Assembly: GCA_007922195.1 (NCBI GenBank)
Contig: ML681964.1
Location: 2,091,101 to 2,155,100 of the forward strand
Direction of reading: 5' to 3'
Length of the DNA: 64,000 nt
From: Podocnemis expansa
Taxonomy: Eukaryota; Chordata; Testudines; Podocnemididae
This document shows positions 47,239 to 59,029 of the stretch, piece after piece. A program made the translations under genes and the position numbers. Below the pieces are notes generated by a model. The model worked only from the letters and a program-made list of their open reading frames with translations, searched no databases and had not been told where the DNA came from. Every line of letters starts with the position of its first letter. Positions within the stretch are counted from its first letter, which is position 1.

Positions 47239-48929
47239 AACTCTTTATCATTTGACTCTTATTTTTCTTCTAATAACAAACTGCACCTATTGGAAGAACA
47301 TTAGATGAGGCTTATCCTGCATTCTTTGTGTGCCCCAAATGCCCACTGAAATCTGCTAGAGCTGTGGGAGCTCAATGAATGCAACATCTAGCTATTTATA
47401 GGTTTAAGGTGAAAGTGAGGTATTTATGTCTGTGACTAAGGTAGTTGTGATTTTTCCCATCTTTTCAAAGTAAACATACGTGGAGGGTCAAATTTTGGCT
47501 ATTCATTTTAGCTGTTTCCCTGCTCTCACACATACCAAGTGCCACCTAATATCCTGCCATAGCACAGGTGGCATAGAGCAGGTCCAGTAATGGAACAGTT
47601 AAAGAAATACAGTTATTCATTAAGGCTGTGACAGGTTCCAGATGATCAAGCATTTCTAATGTGAGGGTAGCTTGAACTGATCTGTGAGGCAGGTGCCCCT
47701 GAAAAATGAACTCAAAAAGGAAAAAGAAAGGGCAGAGGCAAACAAAAAATAAATGGAGTGATATAATTGTAATATTTCAAGTGAGTGCAATAAAGATTGC
47801 CTCTGGCTATCTGTGGACTGACGGCCAACATTTTCATTCTGTACAGCTTTGTTTTATTTGCTGTTAATTAAGAAGTTGTCTGGATGGCAGTATACACTAT
47901 TCATGAATTTTCTTTGAAGTAGTATATTCATAAAGTATTAGTGGGAGCAGCAGTTTATAAGGTTGTATCCAAAATGCCTAACTATGTGCAGTAATTTGTT
48001 AAGATGTTCGTTCACCCACCATGCCTCTCTATGTACCGTTAGCTTAGATATTAAATTCTACACCACTGCTATTATAAATAACTGCTTTGCTGTCTTTCTC
48101 AGGAAAGCAACAGGACTCATCGTCTCAGGAAGAATAAGATGGCCATCTGAATTTTTGCAGCATGATGGCTATCCATAGTAAGGTCAATAAAAGAAAATTA
48201 TGGTTTGTGCTTTGCAACAACAGTAAATCAGTAACAAGCCTTGCGTGGGGGTGGGGGGAATGAAAAACACCACATTGTGGAATGGAAAGGCTTCTTTTAT
48301 AGTGCCAGCTGATTGCATAACGGAATGGGAAAACACTTAGACTGAATCTTCTGTAATGGCTACTCTAGCTAATGTTCTCTTCTTGAGGTGATCATGCATA
48401 TCAGAGCAGCTAGTGCCAATAGCAGGGTATGCATATTAAGAGAGTGTCTGTAGTGCCATACATTGGCCTGTGCACCAAAAAACACTCTCTAGCACCCCAG
48501 ATGAAGTCCCTTTATTCAGGGCTTCAGTTCTATTTTTTCAAAAATAAAGGTATTTAAAACATTTTCAACATATCAGTCCTGTCTTCACCTCCCCGCCCCC
48601 AACAACCTGGACTTCCCTGCAGGACTTAATATATAACCTGCAGCGTTATTTTCTGCAGGCTCTCTGCCTCCTGCACCCTACACAGCCACCTACCTGTGAG
48701 TCGTATATTATCTAGGTTCTTACTCTTGCTTTGAGGCTTTTGAAGAAACCTTCCTATAGTCTTCAAAGGTGCCCATGTGCAACATGAGCAATGACCAAAA
48801 TGTTGAGACGGAGGTGTTTTGTACAGTGTTAGTTGTATGAAGTAAATCAACATGATTTTAAACGAGAAAACTAGAAAAGCAAACGTCCTGTAAGGCTATA
48901 GGGAACCCTTTGCCTTGTTTGTCAGCAAG

Positions 48930-49000
48930 GTTGGAACCCTGATTAGTGGTAGTCAGGAATCCTGGTTCTGTTCTTGGTTCTGAGAGGACGGTGTGATTTA
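48930..49000 (-). repeat. Possible MIR-like SINE fragment
   Basis: GTAGTCAGGAATCCTGG followed by TTCTG and then TTAGTGGTTAGG resembles minus-strand MIR wording, but the order of the two parts is not the usual one. Weak call. Confidence 0.25.
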
Positions 49001-49191
49001 GTGGTTAGGGTAAAGGTGACAGACAAGATAGTCAAGCCCATAGTGCAATCATTCTGAATGGCGATGTGCCTGTATAAGACTTGGGGACAGGTTCTGTTAC
49101 TACATGTGACCTTTTAAAACTGTTACATGATTTGTAAAATAGGGGAAGGATACTTGGCTGCCTTCTAGGCCTTCCTACATAATAAGAGTTC

Positions 49192-49209
49192 TAAAATCAT
49201 AGAATCGTA
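49192..49209 (-). repeat. Detached CR1 3' tail
   Basis: AAAATCATAGAATCGTA is the terminal CR1 repeat. It belongs to the CR1 that continues at 50693 and was separated from it by insertion of the 49210-50692 element. Confidence 0.75.
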
Positions 49210-50692
49210 GGGTATGTCCACACCCAGCTTTTAAATTGAAATAACGCTGGTTATTTTGATTTTAAAATAGTTAGGTCCATATAATGTTTTCTTATAGCAA
49301 AATGAAAAGCTCCATCATTTCACTATAAGGAAAGTCATACTGATATAATAAAACCTAGTTTTATATTGATATGACAGTTAAATCAAAACTGTTATATCGA
49401 TATAAAGCTGTGTGTATGTGTTATATTGATATAACAGTTGTATTGATTTAAACCCTGATTTGACATTCCTTCCAGGGTACTTGGCACCCTGGAAGGAAGG
49501 GCCAGGGTTCAGCACCCTGGCCAAGGTGGGGTATGGGTTGCAAGGGACTCCCTGCAGCCGGCTTCATCAACCTTAGCCGAGCGGCGGGGGAAGGGACCCC
49601 TCATGCCTGGCTTCCCCAGCCCTAGCTGGGTGTTGGGAAAAGGGACCCTGCACACCTGGCTTCCCCCGTGCTGGCTGGGTGGCGCAGGAAGGGACCCCAC
49701 ACGTCTGGCTTCCCCAGTCATAGCCCAGCGGCTGGGAAAGGGAGCCTGCATGCCTGGCTCCCCCAGCAGTAGCTGGGCGGCAAGGGAAGGGATCCCCGTG
49801 CACTTGGCTCCCCGAGGACTAGCCAGGAGGCAGGGGGAGGGACCCCCACATGCCTGGCTCCAGGCGTGCTCACTGGGCAGCAGGGGGAGGTATCTCCACT
49901 CACCCGGCTCTCGATGTGCAGCATGCTGGGAGCCAGGCATGTGGGGATCCCTTCCCTGCTGTCCAGCGAGCGTACTTGGAGCCAGGCATGCGGAGTTCCC
50001 TTCTCCGCCACCTGGCTAGGGCTGGGGGAGCCACGTGGTGCCGAATCCCTGACCTGCTGTCCAGCTAGGGCTCAGGGAGCTGGGTGGCATGGGGTCCACT
50101 CATGGCTGCCCAGCTAGGGCTCGGGGAGCTGGGTGCATCGGGATCCCTTCCTTGCCACCCGGCTAGGGCTGGGGGAGCAGGGTAAGCAGGGGTCCTTCCC
50201 CCCAGTGCTCAGCTAGTGCACTGGGAGCTGGCTGCCTGGAGCTAGGGCTCAGGGAGCCAGGCGGTGCAGGGTGCCCTCACTGTTTCCTGGTTAGGGCTGG
50301 GGTAGCTGGGCGCACAGGGATTCCTTCCCCATGCCCAGCTGAGCGCCCAGGCTTCAGCCAGGCAAGGGGATGCCTTCTCCCCTGCCTGGCTCAGTGCACC
50401 CAGAGCCTGGGGGGGATGCTTTTCCCCACCACCTGGCTCACTGGGCGAGAGCCTGGCAGGGGATTGGGTGGGTGGCCTGGCCCATCCAGGGGGCCATGTT
50501 GCCATACCTCCCATGGTGCCCCTCTCCTAAATTGAACTAGCAAGTCCTGTCCCTGGACATGCTAGTTCAATTTCAGTGTTTTAGTGGGGACCTGTTAAAT
50601 CAATTTGACTTGAATTGAGTTAATGATTTTTATATTGATTTTATTAGATCCATTTAAGTTAAATAGATTCAACTACCTGTGTAGACATAGCC
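49210..50692 (+). mobile_element. TCGA-palindrome element (ATCGAT type) with minisatellite, 1483 bp
   Basis: The left end is GGGTATGTCCACACC and the right end, on the minus strand, is GGCTATGTCTACAC. It is inserted in the terminal repeat of a CR1, with GTA (49207-49209) and ATA (50693-50695) as the probable 3-bp duplication. Left-side palindromes include TTATATCGATATAA-like forms at about 49393-49440. The centre is a 49-bp GC-rich tandem array and its decayed continuation (49560-50480). On the minus strand near 50487-50530 it carries the same GGGCACCATGGGAGGT...GGCAACATGG motif as 27864-28967. No transposase. Confidence 0.75.
49560..49990 (+). repeat. 49-bp minisatellite inside the element
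   Basis: The AAGGGACCCC-type landmark occurs at 49591, 49640, 49689, 49738, 49787 and about 49836, exactly 49 bases apart each time, with units of the form AGCTGGGCGGCAGGGGAAGGG then CATGCCTGGCTCCCC. Less regular units continue to about 50480. The regular frames on both strands (repeated HAGSL or MPGFPSPS-like peptides) come from the array. Confidence 0.85.
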
Positions 50693-50759
50693 ATAGAATT
50701 GGAAGGGACCTCACAAGGTCATCTAGTCCAACTCCCTGCTAAAAGCAGGACCACTCCCA

Positions 50760-53155
50760 CTAACTCATCTCAGCCAGAGTTTTGTCTAACTGGACGTTAA
50801 ATGTTTCCAAAAATGGAGATTCCACCACTTGCCTAGGTAACCCATTCCAATGCTTCACTACCCTCCTAGGGAGAAAGTTTTTCCTAATATCCAACCTCGA
50901 CTGCCCCAGCTGCAACTTAAAACCATTGCTCCTTGTTTGGTCCTCTGTTACTATTGAGAACAGCCCATTTCCTTCCTCTCTGGAACACCCCTTCAAGTAG
51001 TCGAAGGTTGCTATCAAATCCCCCCTCAGTCTTCTCTTCTGCAGGCTAAATAAGCCTAGTTCCTTCAGTCTCTCCTTGTAAGTCATGTACCCCAACCCCC
51101 TAATAATTTTCGTTGCCCTCCAGTGGACTCTTTCTAATTTGTCAACATCCTTTCTGTAGTGTGGAGCCCAAAACTGGACACACTATTCCAGATGCAGCCT
51201 CACCAGCACTGAATAGAGGGGAATAATCATATCCCTCAATCTGTAGCGTCTGACGAAGTGGGATTTTCTCCCACAAAAGCTCATGCAATAAATAAATCTG
51301 TTAGTCTTTAAGTGCTAGAAGACTCCTTGCTATTTTCACTCCTACTGATGCAGCCCCATGTGCTATTGGCCTTTTTGGCAACAAGAGCACATTGTTGGCT
51401 CACATCTAGCTGCCCATTACTATCCAGTTTCCCATCCACCATAACGCCCAGGTCCTTTTCTACAGTCCTGCTACTTAGCTGATTGGTCCCCAGCCTGTAG
51501 CAGTACATGGGATTTTTCCATCCTAAGTGCAGGACTTTCCACTTTTCCTTGTTGAACCACATGAGATTTCATTTGGCTCAATGCTTCAATCTGTCTACAT
51601 CTCCCTGAATCCTATCCCTGCCCTCAGGTTATTTACCATTCCCCCCCGCCCCCCCAGCTTGGTGCCATCTGTGAATTTACTGAGCATGCAATCTGTCCAA
51701 TCATCCAGATCATTAATGAAGATGTTGAACAGAATCGGCACCAGGACTAACCTCTGGGGCACTCCAGTAGTTACTGGTTGCCAAATAAACATTGAGCCAT
51801 TGATCCCTACCCACTGAGCCCAGTGATCTAGCCAGCTTTCTATCCACCATACACTCCATTCATCCAAACCATACTTCCTTCCTATGCGAAACTGTATCAA
51901 TAACTTTGCTAAAGTTGAGGTATATCACATAGACAGCTATTTCTGCATCCACATATCCCATCATCTCATCAGAGAAGGCAATGAAGTTGGTCAGGCACGA
52001 TTTGCCCTTGGTGAATCCATGCTGACTGTTCCTGATCACTCTATTTTCCTCCAAGTGTTTCGGAATGGATTCTATGTGGACCTGCTCCATGATTTTTCTG
52101 GGGATTGAGGTGAAGCTAATTGGTCTGTAGTTCCTTGGGTCCTCCTTTTTCCCTTTCTTGAAGATAGGTACTGTAGTTGCCTTTTGCCAATCATCCAGGA
52201 CCTCCCCCATTCATCACGAGTTTTCAAAGCTAATGGCTAGTGGCTCTGCAATCACATTGGCCAACTCCCTCATCACCCTTGGATGCAGTTCATCTGGCCC
52301 CATAGACTTGTGCACATCCAACTTCACTAAGCAGTCCCTAGCCTGACCTTCCATCACCAAGGGCCGCTCTCCTCTCCATTCTGTATTACCCAATGTAGTA
52401 GCCTGGGAGCTGACCCTGCCTGTGAAGACTGAGATAAAAAAAGCATTGAGCACCTCAGCCTTTTCCGCATCATCCACCACAAGGATACCTGCCCCATTCA
52501 GTAAGGGACCTACACCATCCCTGATCCTCTTCTTGTTACTGATATACTTGAAGAATGCCTTCCGGTTATCCTTCACATCCTTTGCTAGCTGCAACCCAGT
52601 TGCCCTTTGGCCTTTCTGATGTTATCCCTGCAGGCCCAAGCAATATCTTTATACACCTCCCTAGTCATCTGTCCAAGCTTCCCCTTCTTATAAGCTTCCC
52701 TTTTGGGTTTCAGCTCACCACAGAGTTCTCTGCTAAGCCATGCTGGGCAACTTCCATATCTTCCTGTGCCCTTAGTAGGGTTTCTTTAAGATACAGCCAG
52801 CTCTCTTGGACACCTTTTCCTTTCAGATTAGTTCCCTGAGGAAGCCAAAATCTGCCTTTCTGAAGTCCAGGGCCTGTGTTCTGCTTCTTTCCTTTCTTCC
52901 TTTGATCAGGGTCCTGAAGTCTACCATCTCATGGTCACTGCTACCTAGGTTGCCATTCACTTCTGCTTCCCCGATCAATTCTTCTTTGTTTGCAAGCAGC
53001 AGGTCAAGAGGCGTAAGGCCCCTAGTTGGGTGCTCCAGCATCTGTAGCAGGAAGTTGTCCTGAATGCTCTTGAAAACCTTCCTGGATTGTCTGTGCGCCG
53101 CCGTATTGCCATCCCAGCAGATGTCAGGGTAATTGAAGTCCCCTATGAGAACCAA
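50760..53155 (-). pseudogene. CR1 ORF2 remnant, frameshifted
   Basis: The endonuclease segment includes IGDFNYPDICW (about 53147-53115), LLLANKEELI and GSSDHEMVDF. The RT segment retains GKSCLTNFIAF and a YLNFSKVIDTVSH version of motif A (the first Asp is Asn), then FINDLDDWTD and KFTDGTKLGG where FADD would be expected. The C-terminal segment [20 protein letters not shown] is well preserved. Frame changes and stops separate the blocks. The altered RT motifs alone would make any product inactive. Confidence 0.88.
51244..51336 (+). mobile_element. Foldback-type half element nested in CR1
   Basis: GCGTCTGACGAAGTGGG, TCTCCCACAAAAGCTCATGC, AATAAATAAATCTGTTAGTC and GACTCCTTGC sit in the CR1 between CCTCAATCTG and CACTCCTACTGATGCAGCC, which normally adjoin. 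Only the internal right arm is present, without the GGCTACCCC terminus. Confidence 0.75.
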
Positions 53156-53344
53156 GGCCCATGATCTGGAAACATCTGCTAGTTGTCCATAGAAAGCCTC
53201 ACCTTCTGGTCTGGTGGTCTATAGCAGGCATCCGACACAACATCACCCTTGTTGTACTCTTCTCTAAACTTAACCTAGAGACATTCAACAGGATTATTTC
53301 CATTTTCATAGTGGAGCTCTGAGCACAAATAAAATATCATTCAA

Positions 53345-54048
53345 TAGCTGTGGGACCAGACCTCTTCGTTTTCTGGCTTAATGCATTTTCCCTAGACTAC
53401 AGGATATTGTGAGCAGCCGTGTTTCTTTCTCTCCCCAGGATCTACCAGAAAGGATAAATCTAGAACTCAGCTACCCTCTCACTACCACCACATGCATGTG
53501 TATGCCATAATTATGTTGTGCATAGCTGGATCATGCACATTGTTATGCTGGCTGGATTAGGGGGATCCTTTATGATGATATTTAACATCAACATGTCAAA
53601 ATTGCAATAATTCATATAAGATAGGCCATCTCAGGTACTGTAAGAGAAGTTATAATTTGCTAAGTATGATGATACTGTTTATGCATGTGTCTCATTTATA
53701 TTGGAAGCCCTGGATATCTTTGATATATCTATCTTTTAACTTGTCTTCCGTTTCTGGGCTACACCCCAGACAAGATGGCTGCAGTGATAGCCTGTTTAAT
53801 GGCACATTAAGAAAACTCTCAGGTACAATGAGTCAAGGGAGAGACTTGATGGGTTACCAGGACTTGCCCATGTGATTCTGCACTCCATCTTATTCCTGTA
53901 AATTTCCATGGGTATCATGGAAAAGGCTAAGAGCCATAAGATGCAGCTGCACAACTTCCATTTTGTCTTTTAATCTTCAGCCTCTGGATCTACTTGTTTA
54001 CAACTGAAGTTGTGAAGCAAAAGATTGAGATCCCTCCAGGTACTGGAT
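53345..54048. other. Non-coding sequence, nothing recognised
   Basis: No exon, repeat family or RNA gene recognised. Confidence 0.45.
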
Positions 54049-54056
54049 GTACACCA

Positions 54057-54376
54057 AAGTTCCAAAGGGATAGTTGCGTTAGTCTAGTCCAGAAAAACAA
54101 ACAAGGAGTCTGGTGGCACTTTTAAAGACTAACTTTTACATTACAAAAGATGATTTGATATAACCCTCCTCTATATGCTGTTTCCCACTGTTTGAATCTT
54201 AACCACTTTTGTTTGCTATTATAGCATGACCTGATCCTGCGACTTACACTGCATTTATTTTCCTCCTATTCTGTAAGTTCCCATCTTTAAAACATCTGAC
54301 AATGTGGGATTTTGTCCCACAAAAACTCATGCAATAAATAAATTTGTTAATCTTTAAAAGTGCTACCAGACTCCTT
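54057..54376 (-). mobile_element. Foldback-type element, minus orientation
   Basis: Begins AAGTTCCAAAGGGATAG (the family's terminal segment read backwards), then GGAGTCTGGTGGCAC and AAAGACTAAC. The left arm is cut short and followed by unrelated-looking sequence, and the right arm runs from TAGCATGACCTGATCC to CCAGACTCCTTGTT. The flanks GTACACCA (54049-54056) and GTTACACTA (54377-54385) may be a decayed duplication. Confidence 0.7.
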
Positions 54377-54482
54377 GTTACACTAGCCTGCAAACTCCAA
54401 ATTCTACTGAGAACCTGCTGTACATGGAGTTTTAAATAATTAGTATGAATGTGATTGCTTTAATTCTTTAACAATTCTCTTA

Positions 54483-54998
54483 GGGCATGTCTGCACTTGC
54501 AATTTTAGTTTGAATTAATGATGATTAATTCAAACTAAATTAATGCATGGCTACACTGGCTTTCATTACTTCAAATTAAGGAATTCCTTAGTTCAAAGTA
54601 AAGTTCACTTACTTCAAAGTTATAAAAACCCTTGCTTAACTTTGAAGTAATGGTTAATTTGAACTTATTAGTTTGAATTAACCCAATGGAGCCACATTAA
54701 TTTGAATTAACTGTTAGTTTGAATTAATGCAGTTTAACCTTCTTTGTTCCATTGTGCCTTCCTCTGTCTCTGTATTGGGTGGGGGTATGGCCCTTCTCAG
54801 GGGTCATGTTGCCACACTTCCCATGGTGCCCCCCTCCTAAATTAAACTAGCAAGTCCTGTCCATGGATATGCTAGTTCGATTTGGGTTTCTACTGGGGAC
54901 ATACTAGTTTGAATTAGTTCGAATTAACCACTATTAGTTTGAATTAATTAATTTGAACTAAATTAATTCGAACTAACTTCTTAAGTGTAGACATAACC
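54483..54998 (+). mobile_element. TCGA-palindrome element (TTCGAA/GAATTA type), 516 bp
   Basis: The left end is GGGCATGTCTGCACTT and the right end, on the minus strand, is GGTTATGTCTACACTT; TTA is duplicated exactly (54480-54482 and 54999-55001). The interior consists of AGTTTGAATTAAT and AGTTCGAATTAACC palindromic forms. The central GC part at about 54795-54850 contains, on the minus strand, the same GGGCACCATGGGAAGT...GGCAACATG motif as the two longer elements, but no minisatellite. Confidence 0.8.
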
Positions 54999-55004
54999 TT
55001 ATAG

Positions 55005-57480
55005 GTCCCCCCCCACCTTTTATAATAAACGTTTAGTTTTAGTTACTGAAGGATTGGCTGGCAACGTGGTATTTTGAATAAGATCCAGACTTATATTGAT
55101 CCAGTAATGTGGCTGATCCTTTGGGATCAGGAGAACACTTTTGGTAAAGAGCATGGATTTGTAAGTAATCATCTCTTTACTGTGCCCAGTGACTGGTGTG
55201 GGAGCCAGAAGCTGAAATGTAGTAAAGGAGGCTGAGTATATTTTGTTTTTATCTTCTTGATAACCAGTGTTGGTGATCAGAAGCATTGTTTGTGGCTGGT
55301 TGGGAAGCCTGAATTCAGTGTCACTCACCAGTTCTGGGAAAATTTGGTCTCCTTTTTGCAGCCTGTCTAGATCTTGGCATTTTCAGATGGCTACCATTAG
55401 TATGGATGGGTCACAGACATAACCCTACACAAAAACAGAAACGTGCTAATTAGAGCCAGAGTCAATCAAGTTCTTAATGGTTTTACGTGGAATTCTGTTT
55501 GCCATGTTCATACAGATTGATAGGAATCTATATGATTATCTTACATGAGTTAAATATAATACTAAATGGACCAAATTTCTATAAAGTAATGAATGAAGAC
55601 ATTTTCTCTCAATTAGTTTAATTCCAATTTGCATTATATGTTCAATGTTCTGTAATTTTCCTATGTCAATAGAAAAATAGCAGTTCGCAGGCCACATTCT
55701 TATTTGTGGTAGGGATGAGTAAAACCACATCAGAGTCCAAGTTACAGGTGTAATGTAGGTCAGAACTCTACTTTTAACTAACTCTGTCACAATTTTATGT
55801 TCAGTGGTTAGGTACCATGATGACAGCTACTCTAGAAATTCATAAGAACGGGCTTTTGCAAGCTCTCAGAATGTCATCAGTGGAAGCTGTGCTTCTGAAA
55901 ATGATAGCTTAAGGAAATATTGAAAAGAGCACTTATCACTAGAATTTATTTAAACCTCTGTGTTATAAAATGTATTATATGCAAATTGAGCAGCAATCTC
56001 CCTTTCATAAATCTGATTCTATTATTCCATTGTATTATTTATTAGTAAATATTTGGGTGAAATCTTCTTAGATAGTAAACACCTTGTTCACTCAAATGGC
56101 CACTAGATGTCAGCACGCTCCTACACCCAAGAAGTTGGAGCAGCAACCATCTGGTAGTAAAAAACCTGCCCCGTAACTGAGGATTTGATAATACACTGTA
56201 TATAGTTGAAATTATTTTGTTCTCAGGTGGTATTATAGGACACTCGTATACAAAGATATAAATTGTTTTAATCATAAATGCTGGAGGGAACTTCAGACAC
56301 ACTAATGCTGGCTCTTATACCTGTTGCAAACTACATTTACTTGCAGTTGTGTTCTGTCTATTGTCTTTCAAAGGTATTATTCACTCTAGCTACAGCCTGA
56401 TCCTGCACTGATATTAGCTAGTGTTTTGCTTGTATAAGCATTACAAGATCAAAGCTATTATAAATGACAATGTGGCTGCAAATTTAGCTTGTAGTAGGAA
56501 GGGGCATGGGGAATGGAAAGGTATGGTTTGCTTCAAGTGTCATATTAATGGCATAGCACAAGTTGCAGAGATTTAATGGGATCAGGCAAGAAATTTGACT
56601 TGTTTGACCCATATGCGTTGACCCTTCTCTGGATGGGCAAAGTAGAAATACTCATAAAAATATGTGGCCATTCTGTATTCAGCCTATGTATATGGCATAG
56701 ATATAAGTTACTGGCTGTATTTGTTTATGTTCATGTGAGTATAGTCTTTGCACCACATTAGCATGAGGCCCTATATGTTCAGTGCTGTACCAACATTACT
56801 TAGTACATCAAGATGTAATCTCAGATCAAATGACAAGGCTTCAATGGCTTTGACTATGACCCTGTTTTGCCAGAACCATTGGGAAACTGAAGGTCGATGT
56901 GATAGTTCAGAAAATTGGAAATAGAAAGCTAAAAGGTAGTTTGTTGTTGTGTGTTGGTACAGCACCTCACATAATAGGATCCTTGCCCATGACTAATAGG
57001 ACACATTTGTCCTTCCTTGCAGTTTCTTTATGAGTGACATGATGCAAATTCTAATAAATACTAGGCTCTAGATCCTGTCACTCGCTCAGAGTTGACTTTG
57101 CTCAGCCAATGTTGCTAGGTCTCCTATGTGAAATGAGGCAGTGATCTTAGTTCATCTCATAAAGGAGAGATCTTGTTCACAAAACCCACCATTGCAGCTG
57201 GGTCCTTGACTGTCACTTTCATCGGAAATGACACAAGCTGACTGGGGAGATAGGATGAACTATGATGTCACAGCTGAAGGACACTGCAAGGAAGAATAAA
57301 CGTGTCCCCTACTTTAAGTGTCAGTGAAGGGCACCTTAACGATAAAGGTATAGCTTTAAAAAATGCATATGTTTCCTTAGGTAGGCTAGGCTTCCAGCTA
57401 CCAAAAACATGTTTGTCACTAGGGATTTGATCAGATAACTTAGGGTCTGATCCTACAGGTTCTGAATTGAAAACAGGCAG
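55005..57480. other. Non-coding, low-repeat sequence
   Basis: No exon, RNA gene or young transposon recognised. Confidence 0.45.
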
Positions 57481-57619
57481 TCCAGACACTTGGCAGAGAT
57501 TAAGGGATGAATTTTGTCAAATGCTGAGCTCCTCAACTTCCACTGCAGCCAATAGGAGGGAGTTGAGGGTGCTCAGTGCTTTACAGAAATCATCCCTTAA
57601 TTTCTGACAAGTGTCTGGA
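57481..57619. repeat. Ancient 139-bp inverted repeat
   Basis: The arm starting TCCAGACACTTGGCAGAGAT at 57481 is matched by the reverse complement of the segment ending at 57619 (TCCAGACACTTGTCAGAAAT), with further matches through TTAAGGGATGA and GCTGAGC to the centre. The arms are about 60 bases with a few differences. It looks like an old palindromic DNA element of the kind widespread in amniotes (family attribution from memory). Confidence 0.7.
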
Positions 57620-58942
57620 TGGTATGTGCTCAGTCCACTGAGGAGGGGACCTGGAATGTTTGCAGACCCAGAATGCATTGCAATAGTCAACTTATCCCCT
57701 GAGGGCTGTATTGGTGTGAAGGTCACAGCATCAGCCTGGGGAAGGGAACGCTTTACCCCAGCAATATTTCAAAGCTGATAGAAAGCTGACCAAGGACTGG
57801 GAAACAGTAAGGGGAAAACTCAGACTGAGACTGTTGCCATGTTTTAGTGACATGACATGTGTCCCAAAGAACAAACCTGAGACGTTTGCCTTATTCACTC
57901 TGTGCTTGAGGCTGGTTGCCTAGCAGCATCTGTCTTAGTAGGATTTAGGCACAGCAGATTTCTAACTGTCCCAGGCTGACCTGTTTGTAAATATTTAGAT
58001 AGCACAGAGGTTTCCATCATGCCAGGGAATGCAAAAAGCTAGATATGATGGGTCTAGGGTGAGCACAGCAATGGAAGCTCAGACAGGCTGTCCTTAGTGC
58101 TCATTAAAAAGAAGAAACGTGCCTATCTTATCACTGCATAGGCTTTCGCTAACCTGCTAGAACGGGGCTGACCTGTTTACACAAACAAATCTGGATATTT
58201 GAATTTTGAACCAAATAAATAGTGTGTGGAGGGGAGGGGATTACTGTTGGATTTAAATGAATTTCAGTGTGGCTGTGATGGCAAACCTCTTGAGTGTTCC
58301 CTTGCTGTGAACACTGGAGAAATGTGTGGAAAGTCAGTGGGGAAAAAAGAGAACACTGATGTGCCCTTTAGAAACATTATGGCATCTCAAAATCAAAACA
58401 ATATGCAATCTACTGCTAATAATTAAATAAGGGTCTTATCAAGTTATTTGTGCCCAATTTCCCTTCCAGCACAGCACATCTCCTGACTGCCTCTGAACCA
58501 GGGTATCTCCTGATTCTTAGAAGCATTCATGGAGTTGTAACAGCCTCTGCCTTCCTGGGAGCTGCTTTGAAGATGATCAGTAGTGGGACTGAGGGCCTTG
58601 CTGGCCTATGCTTTGTGTGGCTAACTTGCTGCTTCCAGCTACCATAGCTTAATGAGATCCTTTCATGGAGGGAGAATTAGAGCAAAGGTAAAGTTCAGCC
58701 AGGGAAAGGAATAAATGACTGCTTGCTTAGGTCAACTTAGCTCTAATCCTCCCTCCATGGCAGCATCTCAGCCACAGGAGGGAACCCTTTGGATCTCCAT
58801 AGTCTAAATCTGCACAGGTGGACAAGAGGTAGAAGTCGAAAGTGGGAAAGATTTACGGAAAATATAGTGATGACCTTCAGCATTATATGGTACCTCAGGG
58901 AGTTTTTCACTTTCATCATGTGCTCTTGCAGCACAATAATGG
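57620..58942. other. Non-coding sequence, nothing recognised
   Basis: No exon or repeat family recognised. Confidence 0.45.
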
Positions 58943-59029
58943 GTCAAATTCTCTGCTGGTGGAAAGTGGCATATCTCTTTGACAGAAGCCCAGGGAGTTG
59001 TGTGACTTGACACCAGCAGAGAATTTGAC
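58943..59029. repeat. Short element with perfect 19-bp inverted ends
   Basis: GTCAAATTCTCTGCTGGTG at 58943-58961 is exactly inverted at 59011-59029. The total is 87 bp. The wording resembles old palindromic elements in sauropsid genomes (from memory). Two unrelated small frames cross it and are not genes. Confidence 0.7.

Larger units (their letters stand above)
45175..49190. other. Non-coding sequence with simple repeats and a decayed element
   Basis: No exon recognised. Simple repeats include (TTTG)n/(TTTA)n at about 45614-45642, a C17 run at 45788-45804, and a (TC)n-(CA)n tract at about 47186-47238. A decayed TCGA-type element may lie at 45919-46160 and a possible MIR-like piece at 48930-49000. 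Confidence 0.45.
50693..53340 (-). mobile_element. CR1 LINE, long minus-strand copy
   Basis: Read on the minus strand, the 3' end is at 50693 (continued as the detached tail at 49192-49209). Upstream come the C-terminal block (50760-51095), post-RT block (51308-51562), RT (51595-52210), linker (52214-52594) and endonuclease (52823-53155); CR1-like sequence continues to about 53340. A half foldback element is inserted at 51244-51336. It reaches further 5' than the copy at 42802-45172 but is more damaged. Confidence 0.88.

Noticed and set aside
49560..50480. Regularly spaced repeats that could suggest a CRISPR array
   Set aside because: The 49-base spacing comes from contiguous tandem units without unique spacers, in a vertebrate transposon.
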